Under the pieces are notes generated by a model, which was given only the letters and a program-made list of their open reading frames with translations, was not told where the DNA came from and did not search any database. Made by a program: the position numbers and the translations under genes. A stretch of DNA of 64,000 bases from Pseudomonas fluorescens. Lineage in GTDB: Bacteria; Pseudomonadota; Gammaproteobacteria; Pseudomonadales; Pseudomonadaceae. Shown here piece after piece: positions 43,922-51,651 of this stretch. The DNA lies in the NCBI RefSeq assembly GCF_018614655.1, contig NZ_JAGGOG010000023.1, positions 62,001 through 126,000 on the forward strand. Direction: 5' to 3'. The first letter of the stretch is position 1, and each line of letters begins with the position of its first letter.

Positions 43922-44863
43922 TCAGGCCTCGGAAGGTGATTGCTTGTAGTTGTAGCCAATCGGGTGCGGCATATTGCGGGCCTTGGCCAGCTCAATCTGC
44001 TTCTGTCGATCGATGGCGCTGCGACGGGTTTTCTCGGAGAGCTTATCCCAGCAGTGCGGGCAACTGATGCCAGCCACGTAGTGCTCGGACGCGCGGTCTT
44101 CGATACTGATCGGTGTGCGGCAGGCATGACATTGATCGTAGTCGCCTTCGCTCAAGTCGTGGCGCACGGTAACGCGATTATCGAAGACAAAGCAGTCGCC
44201 CTGCCATTTGGTTTCTTCCTGAGGCACCTCCTCGAGGTATTTCAGGATGCCGCCCTTGAGGTGATACACCTCGTCGAAACCTTCGCTGAGCATATAACTA
44301 GAAGCTTTTTCACAACGAATGCCGCCCGTGCAGAACATGGCGACTTTCTTGTGCCTGGCCGGGTCGAAGTTGGCTTTGATGTAGTCGGGAAACTCGCGAA
44401 AACTGGTGGTCTTCGGGTCGATGGCGCCCTCAAAGGTGCCGATCGACACTTCGTAGTCATTGCGGGTGTCGATCAGCAAGACTTCAGGGTCGCTGATCAG
44501 CGCATTCCAGTCTTGCGGCTCGACATAGGTGCCAACTTTCTTGTTGGGGTCGACACCCTCGACGCCCAGGGTCACGATCTCTTTCTTGAGCTTGACCTTG
44601 GTGCGGTAGAACGGCTGCTCGTCGCAGTACGATTCTTTATGGTCGATATCGTCCATGCGCGGATCGTTCTTGAGCCAGGCCATCAGGCCATCAATGCCTT
44701 CACGGCTGCCGGAGACGGTGCCATTGATGCCTTCTTCGGCGATCAGCAAGGTGCCTTTGATGCCGTTGTCGACCATCGCTTGCAGCAGTGGCTCGCGCAG
44801 GGCAACGTAATCTTTCAGGGTGACGAACTTATACAGTGCCGCCACGACAATAGGGTGTGTCAT
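43922..44863 (-). CDS. trhO: tRNA uridine(34) hydroxylase TrhO (rhodanese family)
   Basis: A 313-residue protein that makes 5-hydroxyuridine at tRNA position 34, an O2-dependent step toward cmo5U/mcmo5U. The N-terminal acylphosphatase-like domain (LLIAEEGINGTVSGSREGID) precedes the rhodanese domain with LIDTRNDYEVSIGTFEGAID and MFCTGGIRCEKASSYM (catalytic Cys). A C-terminal zinc-like CxxC...CxxC segment (YDQCHACRTPISIED, ISCPHCWDKL) is present. GGAG precedes the ATG. First gene of the trhO-dsbA-ABC operon. Confidence 0.93.
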   Translation of the reverse strand: MTHPIVVAALYKFVTLKDYVALREPLLQAMVDNGIKGTLLIAEEGINGTVSGSREGIDGLMAWLKNDPRMDDIDHKESYCDEQPFYRTKVKLKKEIVTLGVEGVDPNKKVGTYVEPQDWNALISDPEVLLIDTRNDYEVSIGTFEGAIDPKTTSFREFPDYIKANFDPARHKKVAMFCTGGIRCEKASSYMLSEGFDEVYHLKGGILKYLEEVPQEETKWQGDCFVFDNRVTVRHDLSEGDYDQCHACRTPISIEDRASEHYVAGISCPHCWDKLSEKTRRSAIDRQKQIELAKARNMPHPIGYNYKQSPSEA

Positions 44864-44906
44864 GTATCTCTCCAGGTGGCTACCCTCGCAAAGGGTGAAC
44901 CGGATG

Positions 44907-44938
44907 CAAAAAAAACGCGCCGACTGAGCGGCGCGTTG
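44907..44938 (-). terminator. Intrinsic terminator of the DUF2059-bolA unit
   Basis: On the minus strand AACGCGCCG pairs with CGGCGCGTT over a 6-base loop, followed by eight T residues. It lies about 40 bases after the bolA stop and ends that unit before trhO. Confidence 0.92.
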
Positions 44939-44978
44939 CGGATTCTAGCAAATGCCAGGTGTCAGAAACACCTTCTGA

Positions 44979-45269
44979 TCAGCTATGGCCGCCAGCGCAG
45001 GTCGGCGAGGCCGGGGCTGCGTCGATTTTCGCCCATTCTTCAGGCGTATAGGTATGCAGCGCCAACGCATGAAACTCGCTCATCAGGTCACCCAGGGTGG
45101 CGTAGACCTTCTGGTGGCGCTTGACGCGGTTGAGCCCCTCGAACTGCTGGCTGACCAGCACGGCCTTGAAGTGGGTCTGCAACCCACGGCTGTGCATATG
45201 GCTTTCATCCAGCACGCTCAGGTGTTCCGGGGCCAGGGCGACAAGTGCCGCTTCAATACGCTGTTGCAT
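44979..45269 (-). CDS. bolA: BolA family protein
   Basis: A 96-residue protein of the BolA/IbaG family (IEAALVALAPEHLSVLDESH, LQTHFKAVLVSQQFEGLNRV, KRHQKVYATLGDLMSEFHAL). The conserved His (ESHMHS) and the RVKRHQKVY block are BolA-type. It partners monothiol glutaredoxins and affects morphology and iron-sulphur handling. The second in-frame ATG (45269) is chosen because AGGA lies 6 bases upstream. It lies 12 bases after the DUF2059 stop and shares its transcript. Confidence 0.88.
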   Translation of the reverse strand: MQQRIEAALVALAPEHLSVLDESHMHSRGLQTHFKAVLVSQQFEGLNRVKRHQKVYATLGDLMSEFHALALHTYTPEEWAKIDAAPASPTCAGGHS

Positions 45270-45281
45270 GGTCATTCCTGA

Positions 45282-45800
45282 TTACTTCTTTTTGGCCGGT
45301 GCTGCGGCTTTAGGCGTCAGCTCGTTGGTCATGTCTTCCAACAGCTTGTTCACCACAGGTACCGCGCTTTCCAGCTTGGCCTGGGTCATCTGGGCCGATT
45401 GCTGGGTCAACTGAGGCATTTTTTCCAGGACTTTCTTGCCCAGGGGCGACTGGTAGAACGCAACCAGGTCCTTGAGCTCGGATTCGCTGAAGTTAGTGGT
45501 ATAGAGCTTGACCATGTCAGGCTTGAGCTTGTTCCAGCCGATAGCCTGGTCCAGGGCAGCGTTGGCCTTGGCCTGGTAGCTGTCCAGCACGCTTTGCTTG
45601 GTAGCAGGCGCCTTGGTCTGTTCGAAACGCTGAGCGAACATTTGCTGCACTTGCATGTACACCGGGGTACCCAGCTTGTCGGCATGGGCCAGCGTAAGGA
45701 AGGCTTCGGCACTGGCGTTGTGGCTGGCGGTATCGGCAAAAACCTGGCCGCTGGCGCATACCAGAGCAACCGCGGTACAGATGGCACGAAGACGAGTCAT
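45282..45800 (-). CDS. DUF2059 family exported protein
   Basis: A 172-residue protein with a signal peptide (RAICTAVALVCASGQVFADT). The DUF2059 core is in the second half (TKAPATKQSVLDSYQAKANA, VKLYTTNFSESELKDLVAFY, FYQSPLGKKVLEKMPQL). Function unknown; related periplasmic proteins are widespread in proteobacteria. A Lys-rich tail (TPKAAAPAKKK) closes it. It is divergent from fumC and precedes bolA. Confidence 0.88.
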   Translation of the reverse strand: MTRLRAICTAVALVCASGQVFADTASHNASAEAFLTLAHADKLGTPVYMQVQQMFAQRFEQTKAPATKQSVLDSYQAKANAALDQAIGWNKLKPDMVKLYTTNFSESELKDLVAFYQSPLGKKVLEKMPQLTQQSAQMTQAKLESAVPVVNKLLEDMTNELTPKAAAPAKKK

Positions 45801-45994
45801 CGAGTTTCCTTTTCTAGCAGGCGAGGTAAAACCCCAAGGGCGACCATTCTGCGCCTAAAAAACCTCAGCGCTCAACCCCACCCCTTATAGAGCCTGCATT
45901 TGCGCGACGAAAGTCGATAAACAGACCGCAGGGGAACCCCTCACAGCGATCACGGCCTAAACTGCGCAATCATGTCTTGGAAGGAGTGTGCCCG

Positions 45995-47371
45995 ATGAGC
46001 CGTATCGAAACCGACAGCCTGGGAGAGGTGCAAGTCCCGGACGACGCTTACTGGGGTGCTCAGACCCAACGCTCGCTGGTCAACTTCGCCATTGGCGACC
46101 AGCGCATGCCCCTGGCGTTACTGCACGCCCTGGCCCTGATCAAGAAGGCGGCCGCACGGGTCAACGACCGTAACGGTGACCTGCCCGCCGACATCGCCCG
46201 GCTGATCGAACAAGCCGCCGACGAAGTGCTCGACGGGCAGCACGACGACCAGTTCCCTCTGGTGGTCTGGCAGACCGGCAGCGGCACCCAGAGCAACATG
46301 AACGCCAACGAAGTGATCGCCGGTCGCGCCAACGAGCTCTCGGGCAAGCCCCGCGGTGGCAAAGACCCGGTACACCCCAACGATCATGTCAACCGCTCCC
46401 AGAGTTCCAACGACTGTTTCCCCACCGCCATGAACATTGCGGCTGTCCAAGCGGTCAACCAACACTTGTTGCCGGCCATCCGCGAGCTGTCCGGCGGCCT
46501 GGCGGAATTGTCGGCGCGCCATATGAAGCTGGTGAAAACCGGCCGTACTCATATGATGGATGCCACACCGATCACCTTCGGCCAGGAAGTCTCGGCGTTC
46601 ATCGCGCAGTTGGACTACGCAGAACGGGCCATTCGCAGCGCCCTGCCCGCCGTGTACGAGCTGGCTCAGGGTGGCACCGCCGTCGGCACCGGGCTCAACT
46701 CACCCCACGGCTTTGGCGAGGCGATCGCCTCTGAACTGGCGGCGCTGTCAGGCCTGCCGTTTGTCACCGCGCCGAATAAATTCGCCGCACTGTCGGGGCA
46801 TGAACCGCTGACCACGTTGTCTGGCGCACTGAAAACCCTGGCCGTGGCCTTGATGAAAATCGCCAACGACCTGCGCCTGCTGGGTTCCGGCCCGCGGGCG
46901 GGGCTGGCGGAAGTCAAGTTGCCCGCCAATGAGCCCGGCAGTTCGATCATGCCCGGCAAGGTCAACCCGACCCAGTGCGAAGCGCTGTCGATGCTGGCCT
47001 GCCAAGTGATGGGCAATGACGTGACCATCGGTTTTGCCGCCAGCCAGGGCCACTTGCAGTTGAACGTGTACAAGCCGGTGATTATCCACAACCTGCTCGA
47101 ATCGATTCGCTTGCTGGCCGACGGCTGCAGCAACTTCCAGCAGCATTGCATTGCAGGGCTGGAGCCTGACACGGTGCAAATGGCCCAGCACCTGGAGCGT
47201 GGCTTGATGCTGGTGACGGCGCTGAACCCGCATATCGGCTACGACAAGTCAGCCGAAATCGCCAAGAAGGCCTATGCCGAAGGGCTGACGTTGCGGGAAG
47301 CGGCGCTGGAGCTGGGTTACCTGACCGATGCAGAGTTTGATGCCTGGGTGCGGCCGGAGAACATGGTCTAA
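45995..47371 (+). CDS. fumC: Class II fumarate hydratase
   Basis: A 458-residue fumarase interconverting fumarate and L-malate without an iron-sulphur cluster. It starts RIETDSLGEVQVPDDAYWGA, has QTGSGTQSNMNANEVIAGRA, HPNDHVNRSQSSNDCFPTAM, KTGRTHMMDATPITFGQE and the class signature GSSIMPGKVNP near residue 315. The ATG at 45995 is chosen because it matches the conserved N-terminus and has AAGGAG upstream; an earlier ATG at 45977 lies before the Shine-Dalgarno sequence. Divergent from the DUF2059 gene. Confidence 0.96.
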   Translation: MSRIETDSLGEVQVPDDAYWGAQTQRSLVNFAIGDQRMPLALLHALALIKKAAARVNDRNGDLPADIARLIEQAADEVLDGQHDDQFPLVVWQTGSGTQSNMNANEVIAGRANELSGKPRGGKDPVHPNDHVNRSQSSNDCFPTAMNIAAVQAVNQHLLPAIRELSGGLAELSARHMKLVKTGRTHMMDATPITFGQEVSAFIAQLDYAERAIRSALPAVYELAQGGTAVGTGLNSPHGFGEAIASELAALSGLPFVTAPNKFAALSGHEPLTTLSGALKTLAVALMKIANDLRLLGSGPRAGLAEVKLPANEPGSSIMPGKVNPTQCEALSMLACQVMGNDVTIGFAASQGHLQLNVYKPVIIHNLLESIRLLADGCSNFQQHCIAGLEPDTVQMAQHLERGLMLVTALNPHIGYDKSAEIAKKAYAEGLTLREAALELGYLTDAEFDAWVRPENMV

Positions 47372-47376
47372 CGCCC

Positions 47377-47477
47377 GTAGCCGCTGTCGAGGCACGGGGC
47401 TGCGATGCGTGTCCGCAGGACCGCCTCCGGGGGTCGCTTCGCCACCCATCGCAGCCTCGTGCCTCGGCAGCAGCTAC
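47377..47477. repeat. Inverted REP pair after fumC, overlapping the EamA stop codon
   Basis: A block starting GTAGCCGCTGTCGAGGCACG (47377-47407) and its near-perfect inverse (47447-47477) face each other across 39 bases. The right arm overlaps the last codons (TAG at 47474-47476) of the leftward EamA gene, so the repeat lies between two convergent genes. Confidence 0.85.
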
Positions 47478-48427
47478 AACAGTCGTATCCGCCGGGCCCT
47501 GAGCCCGGCGAACAACGAAGGCGCCAATGCCACCGTCGCCGACCCCAGCACCACCAACACCGCACCGCCATAACCCAACGCATTGATTTGCTCGGCATGC
47601 ACATACTCGGGCCACAGCCACGCTGCAACAGCAACTGCGGCAAAGGTCACCAGGGGCGTCATCGCCAGGGTTGCGCTGACCCGCGATGCTTCCCAATGGG
47701 CCAGGGCCTCGGCAAACGCGCCATAGGCAATCAGCGTGTTCAGGCAGCAGGCGAGCAACAGCCAGCCTTGCAGCGGACTCAATTGCAGTGCTTGCAGAGG
47801 ATGCGCCCACGGCGTCAACAGCACGGCGCATGACAGGTAGATCACCATCATTACCTGCAAGGAGTTCCATACCGTGAGCAACTGCTTCTGGCCCAAGGCG
47901 TAGAAGGTCCAGATGGTGGTCGCGAGCAGGATGGTCAGCACCCCGGCGGTGTAATTACCCAAGGACGTCAGCAGTTCTTCCAGGCGCTGGTTGAAGAACA
48001 ACCCGAAACCGATAATCAGCACCAGCAGGCCCATGCCCTGCCCCACGCTGAAGCGCTCCTTGAAGATGAACACACTGGCGATCATCAGAAAGATCGGCCC
48101 CACTTGCACCACCAGTTGCGCGGTACCGGGGCTCAGCAATTTCAACCCCACCAGATACAGCACGTAGTTGCCCACCAGCCCGCACACCGCCATCGCTACC
48201 AACCAACCGCCTTTTGGCCCCAATACTTTTCGGCTGGGCAAACGCTTGACGGCAGCGAGGTAGATGAACAGACACAGACCGGACACTGTCAGGCGAAACC
48301 AGGTTACGGTGATCGGGTCCATGACCTGCAGGACTTGCTTGAGCTTGATGGGTAAAATACCCCAAAGCAGCGCGGTCAGCAGGGCCAGGGATAAACCGTA
48401 GACCCAGCGGCCGGATGAGATGTGCAT
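47474..48427 (-). CDS. EamA-family transporter (DMT superfamily)
   Basis: A 317-residue membrane protein with ten helices made of two EamA halves. The first half has LALLTALLWGILPIKLKQVL, DPITVTWFRLTVSGLCLFIY and the LLSPGTAQLVVQVGPIFLMI segment. The second half repeats the fold (ATTIWTFYALGQKQLLTVWN, EALAHWEASRVSATLAMTPL). Such proteins export or import small metabolites; substrate unknown. The start follows GGGGC. The stop codon is contributed by the REP pair. Confidence 0.85.
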   Translation of the reverse strand: MHISSGRWVYGLSLALLTALLWGILPIKLKQVLQVMDPITVTWFRLTVSGLCLFIYLAAVKRLPSRKVLGPKGGWLVAMAVCGLVGNYVLYLVGLKLLSPGTAQLVVQVGPIFLMIASVFIFKERFSVGQGMGLLVLIIGFGLFFNQRLEELLTSLGNYTAGVLTILLATTIWTFYALGQKQLLTVWNSLQVMMVIYLSCAVLLTPWAHPLQALQLSPLQGWLLLACCLNTLIAYGAFAEALAHWEASRVSATLAMTPLVTFAAVAVAAWLWPEYVHAEQINALGYGGAVLVVLGSATVALAPSLFAGLRARRIRLL

Positions 48428-48522
48428 GAATGCCCCGGATGCCTGAGGAAGAAGAACGGCATTCTAGGGGGTTGCGGGGGGGCTTTGGCGAGCTATTTAT
48501 TATGACTCCACACAGATCAAAC

Positions 48523-48548
48523 TGTGGGCGGGCTTGCTCGCGCCCACA
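48523..48548. repeat. Solitary REP-like palindrome between EamA and thiolase genes
   Basis: TGTGGGCG and CGCCCACA pair around GGCTTGCTCG, which shares the GGGCTTGCTCGCG core with the pair at 28.8 kb. Only one copy is present. Confidence 0.65.
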
Positions 48549-48572
48549 TTTCGATCTGCGGTGTATTACGGG

Positions 48573-49757
48573 TTAGCGCACGGCCTCGAACAACCCGGTC
48601 GCGCCCATCCCGCCCCCCACGCACATGGTGACGATGCCGTAACGCAATTTTCGCCGCTGCAGTTCCCGCACCAGATGCCCGACCTGTCGCGACCCGGTCA
48701 TGCCGAACGGGTGCCCAATAGAGATTGACCCACCGTTAACGTTGTATTTGGCGTTGTCGATTTTCAACCGATTGCGCGCATACAGGCACTGGGAAGCAAA
48801 CGCTTCATTGAGCTCCCATAGATCAATATCCGCTACATTCAGACCCCGCGCCTTGAGCAGCTTGGGCACCGAGAACACCGGGCCGATGCCCATCTCGTCC
48901 GGTTCACAACCCGCCACGGTAAAGCCGCGAAAAAACGCCTTGGGTTTGAGCCCCAGTTCCAGGGCTTTTTCCAAGCTCATCAGCAGCGTCATCGAGGCGC
49001 CATCGGACAACTGCGACGAGTTGCCCGCCGTCACCGAGCCGTCCTCGGCGAATACCGGTTTCAAACCGGCCAGACTGGCCAAGGTGGTGTCCGGGCGGTT
49101 GCAGTCGTCGCGATCCACCACGCCATCAAGGATCCGTACCTCACCGGTGTTTTTGTCCTCAACCTTGTACTTGACCGCCATCGGCACGATTTCATCATCG
49201 AACAAACCGTCCGCTTGCGCCTGGGCGGTACGCTGCTGACTTTGCAGGGCATACAGGTCCTGGTCTTCGCGGCTGACGCTGTAGCGGCGAGCGACTATTT
49301 CGGCGGTCTGGCCCATGGGGAAGTAGATACCCGGCACCTGCTCCTTGAGCAACGGGTTGATCAGGTTGTCGGTGTTGACGCTTTTCATGGTCAGGCTGAT
49401 GGACTCGACCCCGCCCGCGACGATGATGTCGCTGCAGCCGGAAGCAATCTGGTTGGCCGCGATGGCAATCGCCTGCAAGCCCGAGGAACAGAAACGGTTG
49501 AGGGTCATACCCGCCGTACCCGTGCCCAGGCGCGACAATACCGCGACGTTGCGCCCAATGTTGTAGCCCTGAGCCCCTTCGTTGGAGCCGGCGCCGACGA
49601 TGCAATCTTCGACACTGGCCGGATCGATGCCACTGCGGGTCAGCAGCGCATTGACGCAATGGGCAGCCATGTCATCGGGGCGCGTCTGGTTGAACTTGCC
49701 GCGAAAGGACTTGGCCAGGCCGGTTCGCACGCTGTCGACGATCACTACTTCACGCAT
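48573..49757 (-). CDS. Acetyl-CoA acetyltransferase / thiolase
   Basis: A 394-residue thiolase. LNRFCSSGLQAIAIAANQIA holds the nucleophilic Cys (about residue 90), NVNGGSISIGHPFGMTG the catalytic His and VTMCVGGGMGATGLFEAV the second Cys. MREVVIVDSVRTGLAKSFRG is the usual thiolase N-terminus. It can act in fatty-acid beta-oxidation or acetoacetyl-CoA metabolism; the specific substrate is undefined. A monocistronic unit flanked by REP elements. Confidence 0.92.
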   Translation of the reverse strand: MREVVIVDSVRTGLAKSFRGKFNQTRPDDMAAHCVNALLTRSGIDPASVEDCIVGAGSNEGAQGYNIGRNVAVLSRLGTGTAGMTLNRFCSSGLQAIAIAANQIASGCSDIIVAGGVESISLTMKSVNTDNLINPLLKEQVPGIYFPMGQTAEIVARRYSVSREDQDLYALQSQQRTAQAQADGLFDDEIVPMAVKYKVEDKNTGEVRILDGVVDRDDCNRPDTTLASLAGLKPVFAEDGSVTAGNSSQLSDGASMTLLMSLEKALELGLKPKAFFRGFTVAGCEPDEMGIGPVFSVPKLLKARGLNVADIDLWELNEAFASQCLYARNRLKIDNAKYNVNGGSISIGHPFGMTGSRQVGHLVRELQRRKLRYGIVTMCVGGGMGATGLFEAVR

Positions 49758-49882
49758 GGGCTTGCCTCTTGTTGTGGTGGTAGAGAGATGGATCGAGCAT
49801 AGATCCAGCCCCCATCAACCGCGACAATCATTCATCCCGCGTATGTCTCAGGTATCGACAGATCCCCGAAGGTGAAGAGCCT

Positions 49883-50015
49883 TTGTGGCGAGGGGGCTTG
49901 CCCCGTTGGGTTGCGCAGCAGCCCCAATAGGATCGTTGAGTTCTTTCAGATAGACCTCGATGACAGGTTTTAGGGCTGCTCCGCAGCCCAACGGGGCAAG
50001 CCCCCTCGCCACAGG
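49883..50015. repeat. Inverted REP pair between thiolase and pap genes
   Basis: A block of about 40 bases with GTGGCGAGGGGGCTTGCCCC (49884 onward) is repeated inversely, ending at 50015 with GGGGCAAGCCCCCTCGCCAC. Each arm also carries a GGGCTGC/GCAGCCC part. The spacer is about 47 bases. It belongs to a different REP class from the pair at 28.8 kb and lies two bases from the pap stop codon. Confidence 0.85.
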
Positions 50016-50017
50016 GA

Positions 50018-51538
50018 TTACTTTTTCTTCTTGCCCTTTTTGTCATGTTTGTCGGACTTGTCGAACGCGTCCTCCAGCGATCGATTGATGGTGCGCAACA
50101 CCTTGACCCGCGCCCAGCGCTTGTCATTGGCCTCAACCAATGTCCAGGGTGAAACCTCGGTGCTGGTACGGTCGACCATATCGCCCACCGCCGCCCGGTA
50201 GGCGTCCCACTTGTCGCGGTTGCGCCAGTCGTCCTCGGTGATCTTGAAGCGTTTGAACGGAATCTCTTCCCGGGCCTGGAAACGTTCCAGCTGGGTCTGT
50301 TTGTCGATGGCCAGCCAGAACTTGACCACGATCACGCCGGCATCGCGCAGTTGCTCTTCGAAGTCGTTGATCTCGCCATAGGCACGCATCCAGTCCGCCG
50401 GCGTGCAGAACCCTTCGATCCGCTCCACCAGCACCCGGCCATACCAGGAACGGTCGAACACCGTGAACATGCCCCGCGCCGGGATCTGGCGCCAGAAGCG
50501 CCACAGGTAAGGCTGGGCCCGTTCATCTTCAGTCGGCGCGGCAATTGGCACGATGTGGTATTGGCGAGGATCGAGCGCGGCCGCGACCCGGCGAATCGCC
50601 CCGCCCTTGCCCGCCGCGTCGTTGCCTTCAAACACAGTCACCAGGGCGTGCTTGCGCATGCGCTTGTCGCGCATCAAGCCAGAGAACCTGGCCTGCTCGG
50701 TAATCAACTGCTCTTCGTAATCGTCCTTGTCCAGACGCAGGGTCATGTCCAGGCTGTCGAGCAAGCTTATCTGGTCCACGGCGGACGGCAATGGCGCGGG
50801 GTTCATGCCGCTGGCCTTGCCCTTGGGCACTTTCAGGGCGCTTTGCAGGCCTTCCAGCAGAATCTTGCCAACGGTCAACCCACGGTAGTGAGCATCAACA
50901 CCTTCGATCACATGCCAGGGCGCGTAGTCCCGGCTGGTACGACGCAATACGCGCTCGCCGAAATGCACGAACTTGTCGTAGGTCTCGGACTGTTGCCAAT
51001 CCAGCGGGCTGAGGCGCCAGCTGTGCAGCGGGTCATCCTGCAAGGTCTTGAGCCGGGCCTTCATTTGTTTCTTGGACAGGTGGAACCAGAACTTGAAGAT
51101 CAACGCACCTTCATCGCACAGCATTTTTTCCAGCCGCTCGACACCCGCAATCGCCTGGTCGAGTCGCGCGTCCTTGATCTGGCCATGAACCCGACTCTGG
51201 AGCATCTGGCTGTACCAGTTGCCGAAGAACACGCCCATACGACCCTTCGCCGGCAGTTGGCGCCAGTAGCGCCATGCAGGCGGGCGGGCCAGTTCTTCGT
51301 CGGTCTGCTGGTCAAAGGTGCGTACCTCGATCAGCCGCGGATCCATCCACTCATTGAGCAGCTTGACGGTTTCACCCTTGCCGGCGCCTTCGACGCCGTT
51401 GATCAGCACAATCACCGGGAACCGCCCTTGTTGCTGCAATTCGTACTGAACTTCCAACAAGGCTTCGCGCAACGCCGGGACTTCGGCGTCGTAAGTCTCT
51501 TTGTCGATGGCGTGACCGATTTCGGCAGATTCAAACAT
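50018..51538 (-). CDS. pap: Polyphosphate:AMP phosphotransferase (two PPK2 domains)
   Basis: A 506-residue enzyme with two fused PPK2 (polyphosphate kinase 2) domains. Walker A motifs occur twice: VIVLINGVEGAGKGETVKLL near residue 42 and VTVFEGNDAAGKGGAIRRVA near residue 305. Paired lids and Walker B-like WYSQML and RSWYGRVLVERIEGF follow. It phosphorylates AMP to ADP with polyphosphate. The ATG at 51538 is chosen by its AGGGAG site and conserved MFESAEIGH start; 33 upstream codons in frame are not coding. The C-terminus is strongly basic (KSDKHDKKGKKKK). Confidence 0.93.
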   Translation of the reverse strand: MFESAEIGHAIDKETYDAEVPALREALLEVQYELQQQGRFPVIVLINGVEGAGKGETVKLLNEWMDPRLIEVRTFDQQTDEELARPPAWRYWRQLPAKGRMGVFFGNWYSQMLQSRVHGQIKDARLDQAIAGVERLEKMLCDEGALIFKFWFHLSKKQMKARLKTLQDDPLHSWRLSPLDWQQSETYDKFVHFGERVLRRTSRDYAPWHVIEGVDAHYRGLTVGKILLEGLQSALKVPKGKASGMNPAPLPSAVDQISLLDSLDMTLRLDKDDYEEQLITEQARFSGLMRDKRMRKHALVTVFEGNDAAGKGGAIRRVAAALDPRQYHIVPIAAPTEDERAQPYLWRFWRQIPARGMFTVFDRSWYGRVLVERIEGFCTPADWMRAYGEINDFEEQLRDAGVIVVKFWLAIDKQTQLERFQAREEIPFKRFKITEDDWRNRDKWDAYRAAVGDMVDRTSTEVSPWTLVEANDKRWARVKVLRTINRSLEDAFDKSDKHDKKGKKKK

Positions 51539-51651
51539 GGGCGGCTCCCTTACAAGATGGATCAAGACTAGCGGATTGGGCATCACTGCGGACAAGGAAT
51601 TCCCAGGGCCTTGCCGTGGATCAATCGCCGGCCCCAATGGCAGGGACTCAC

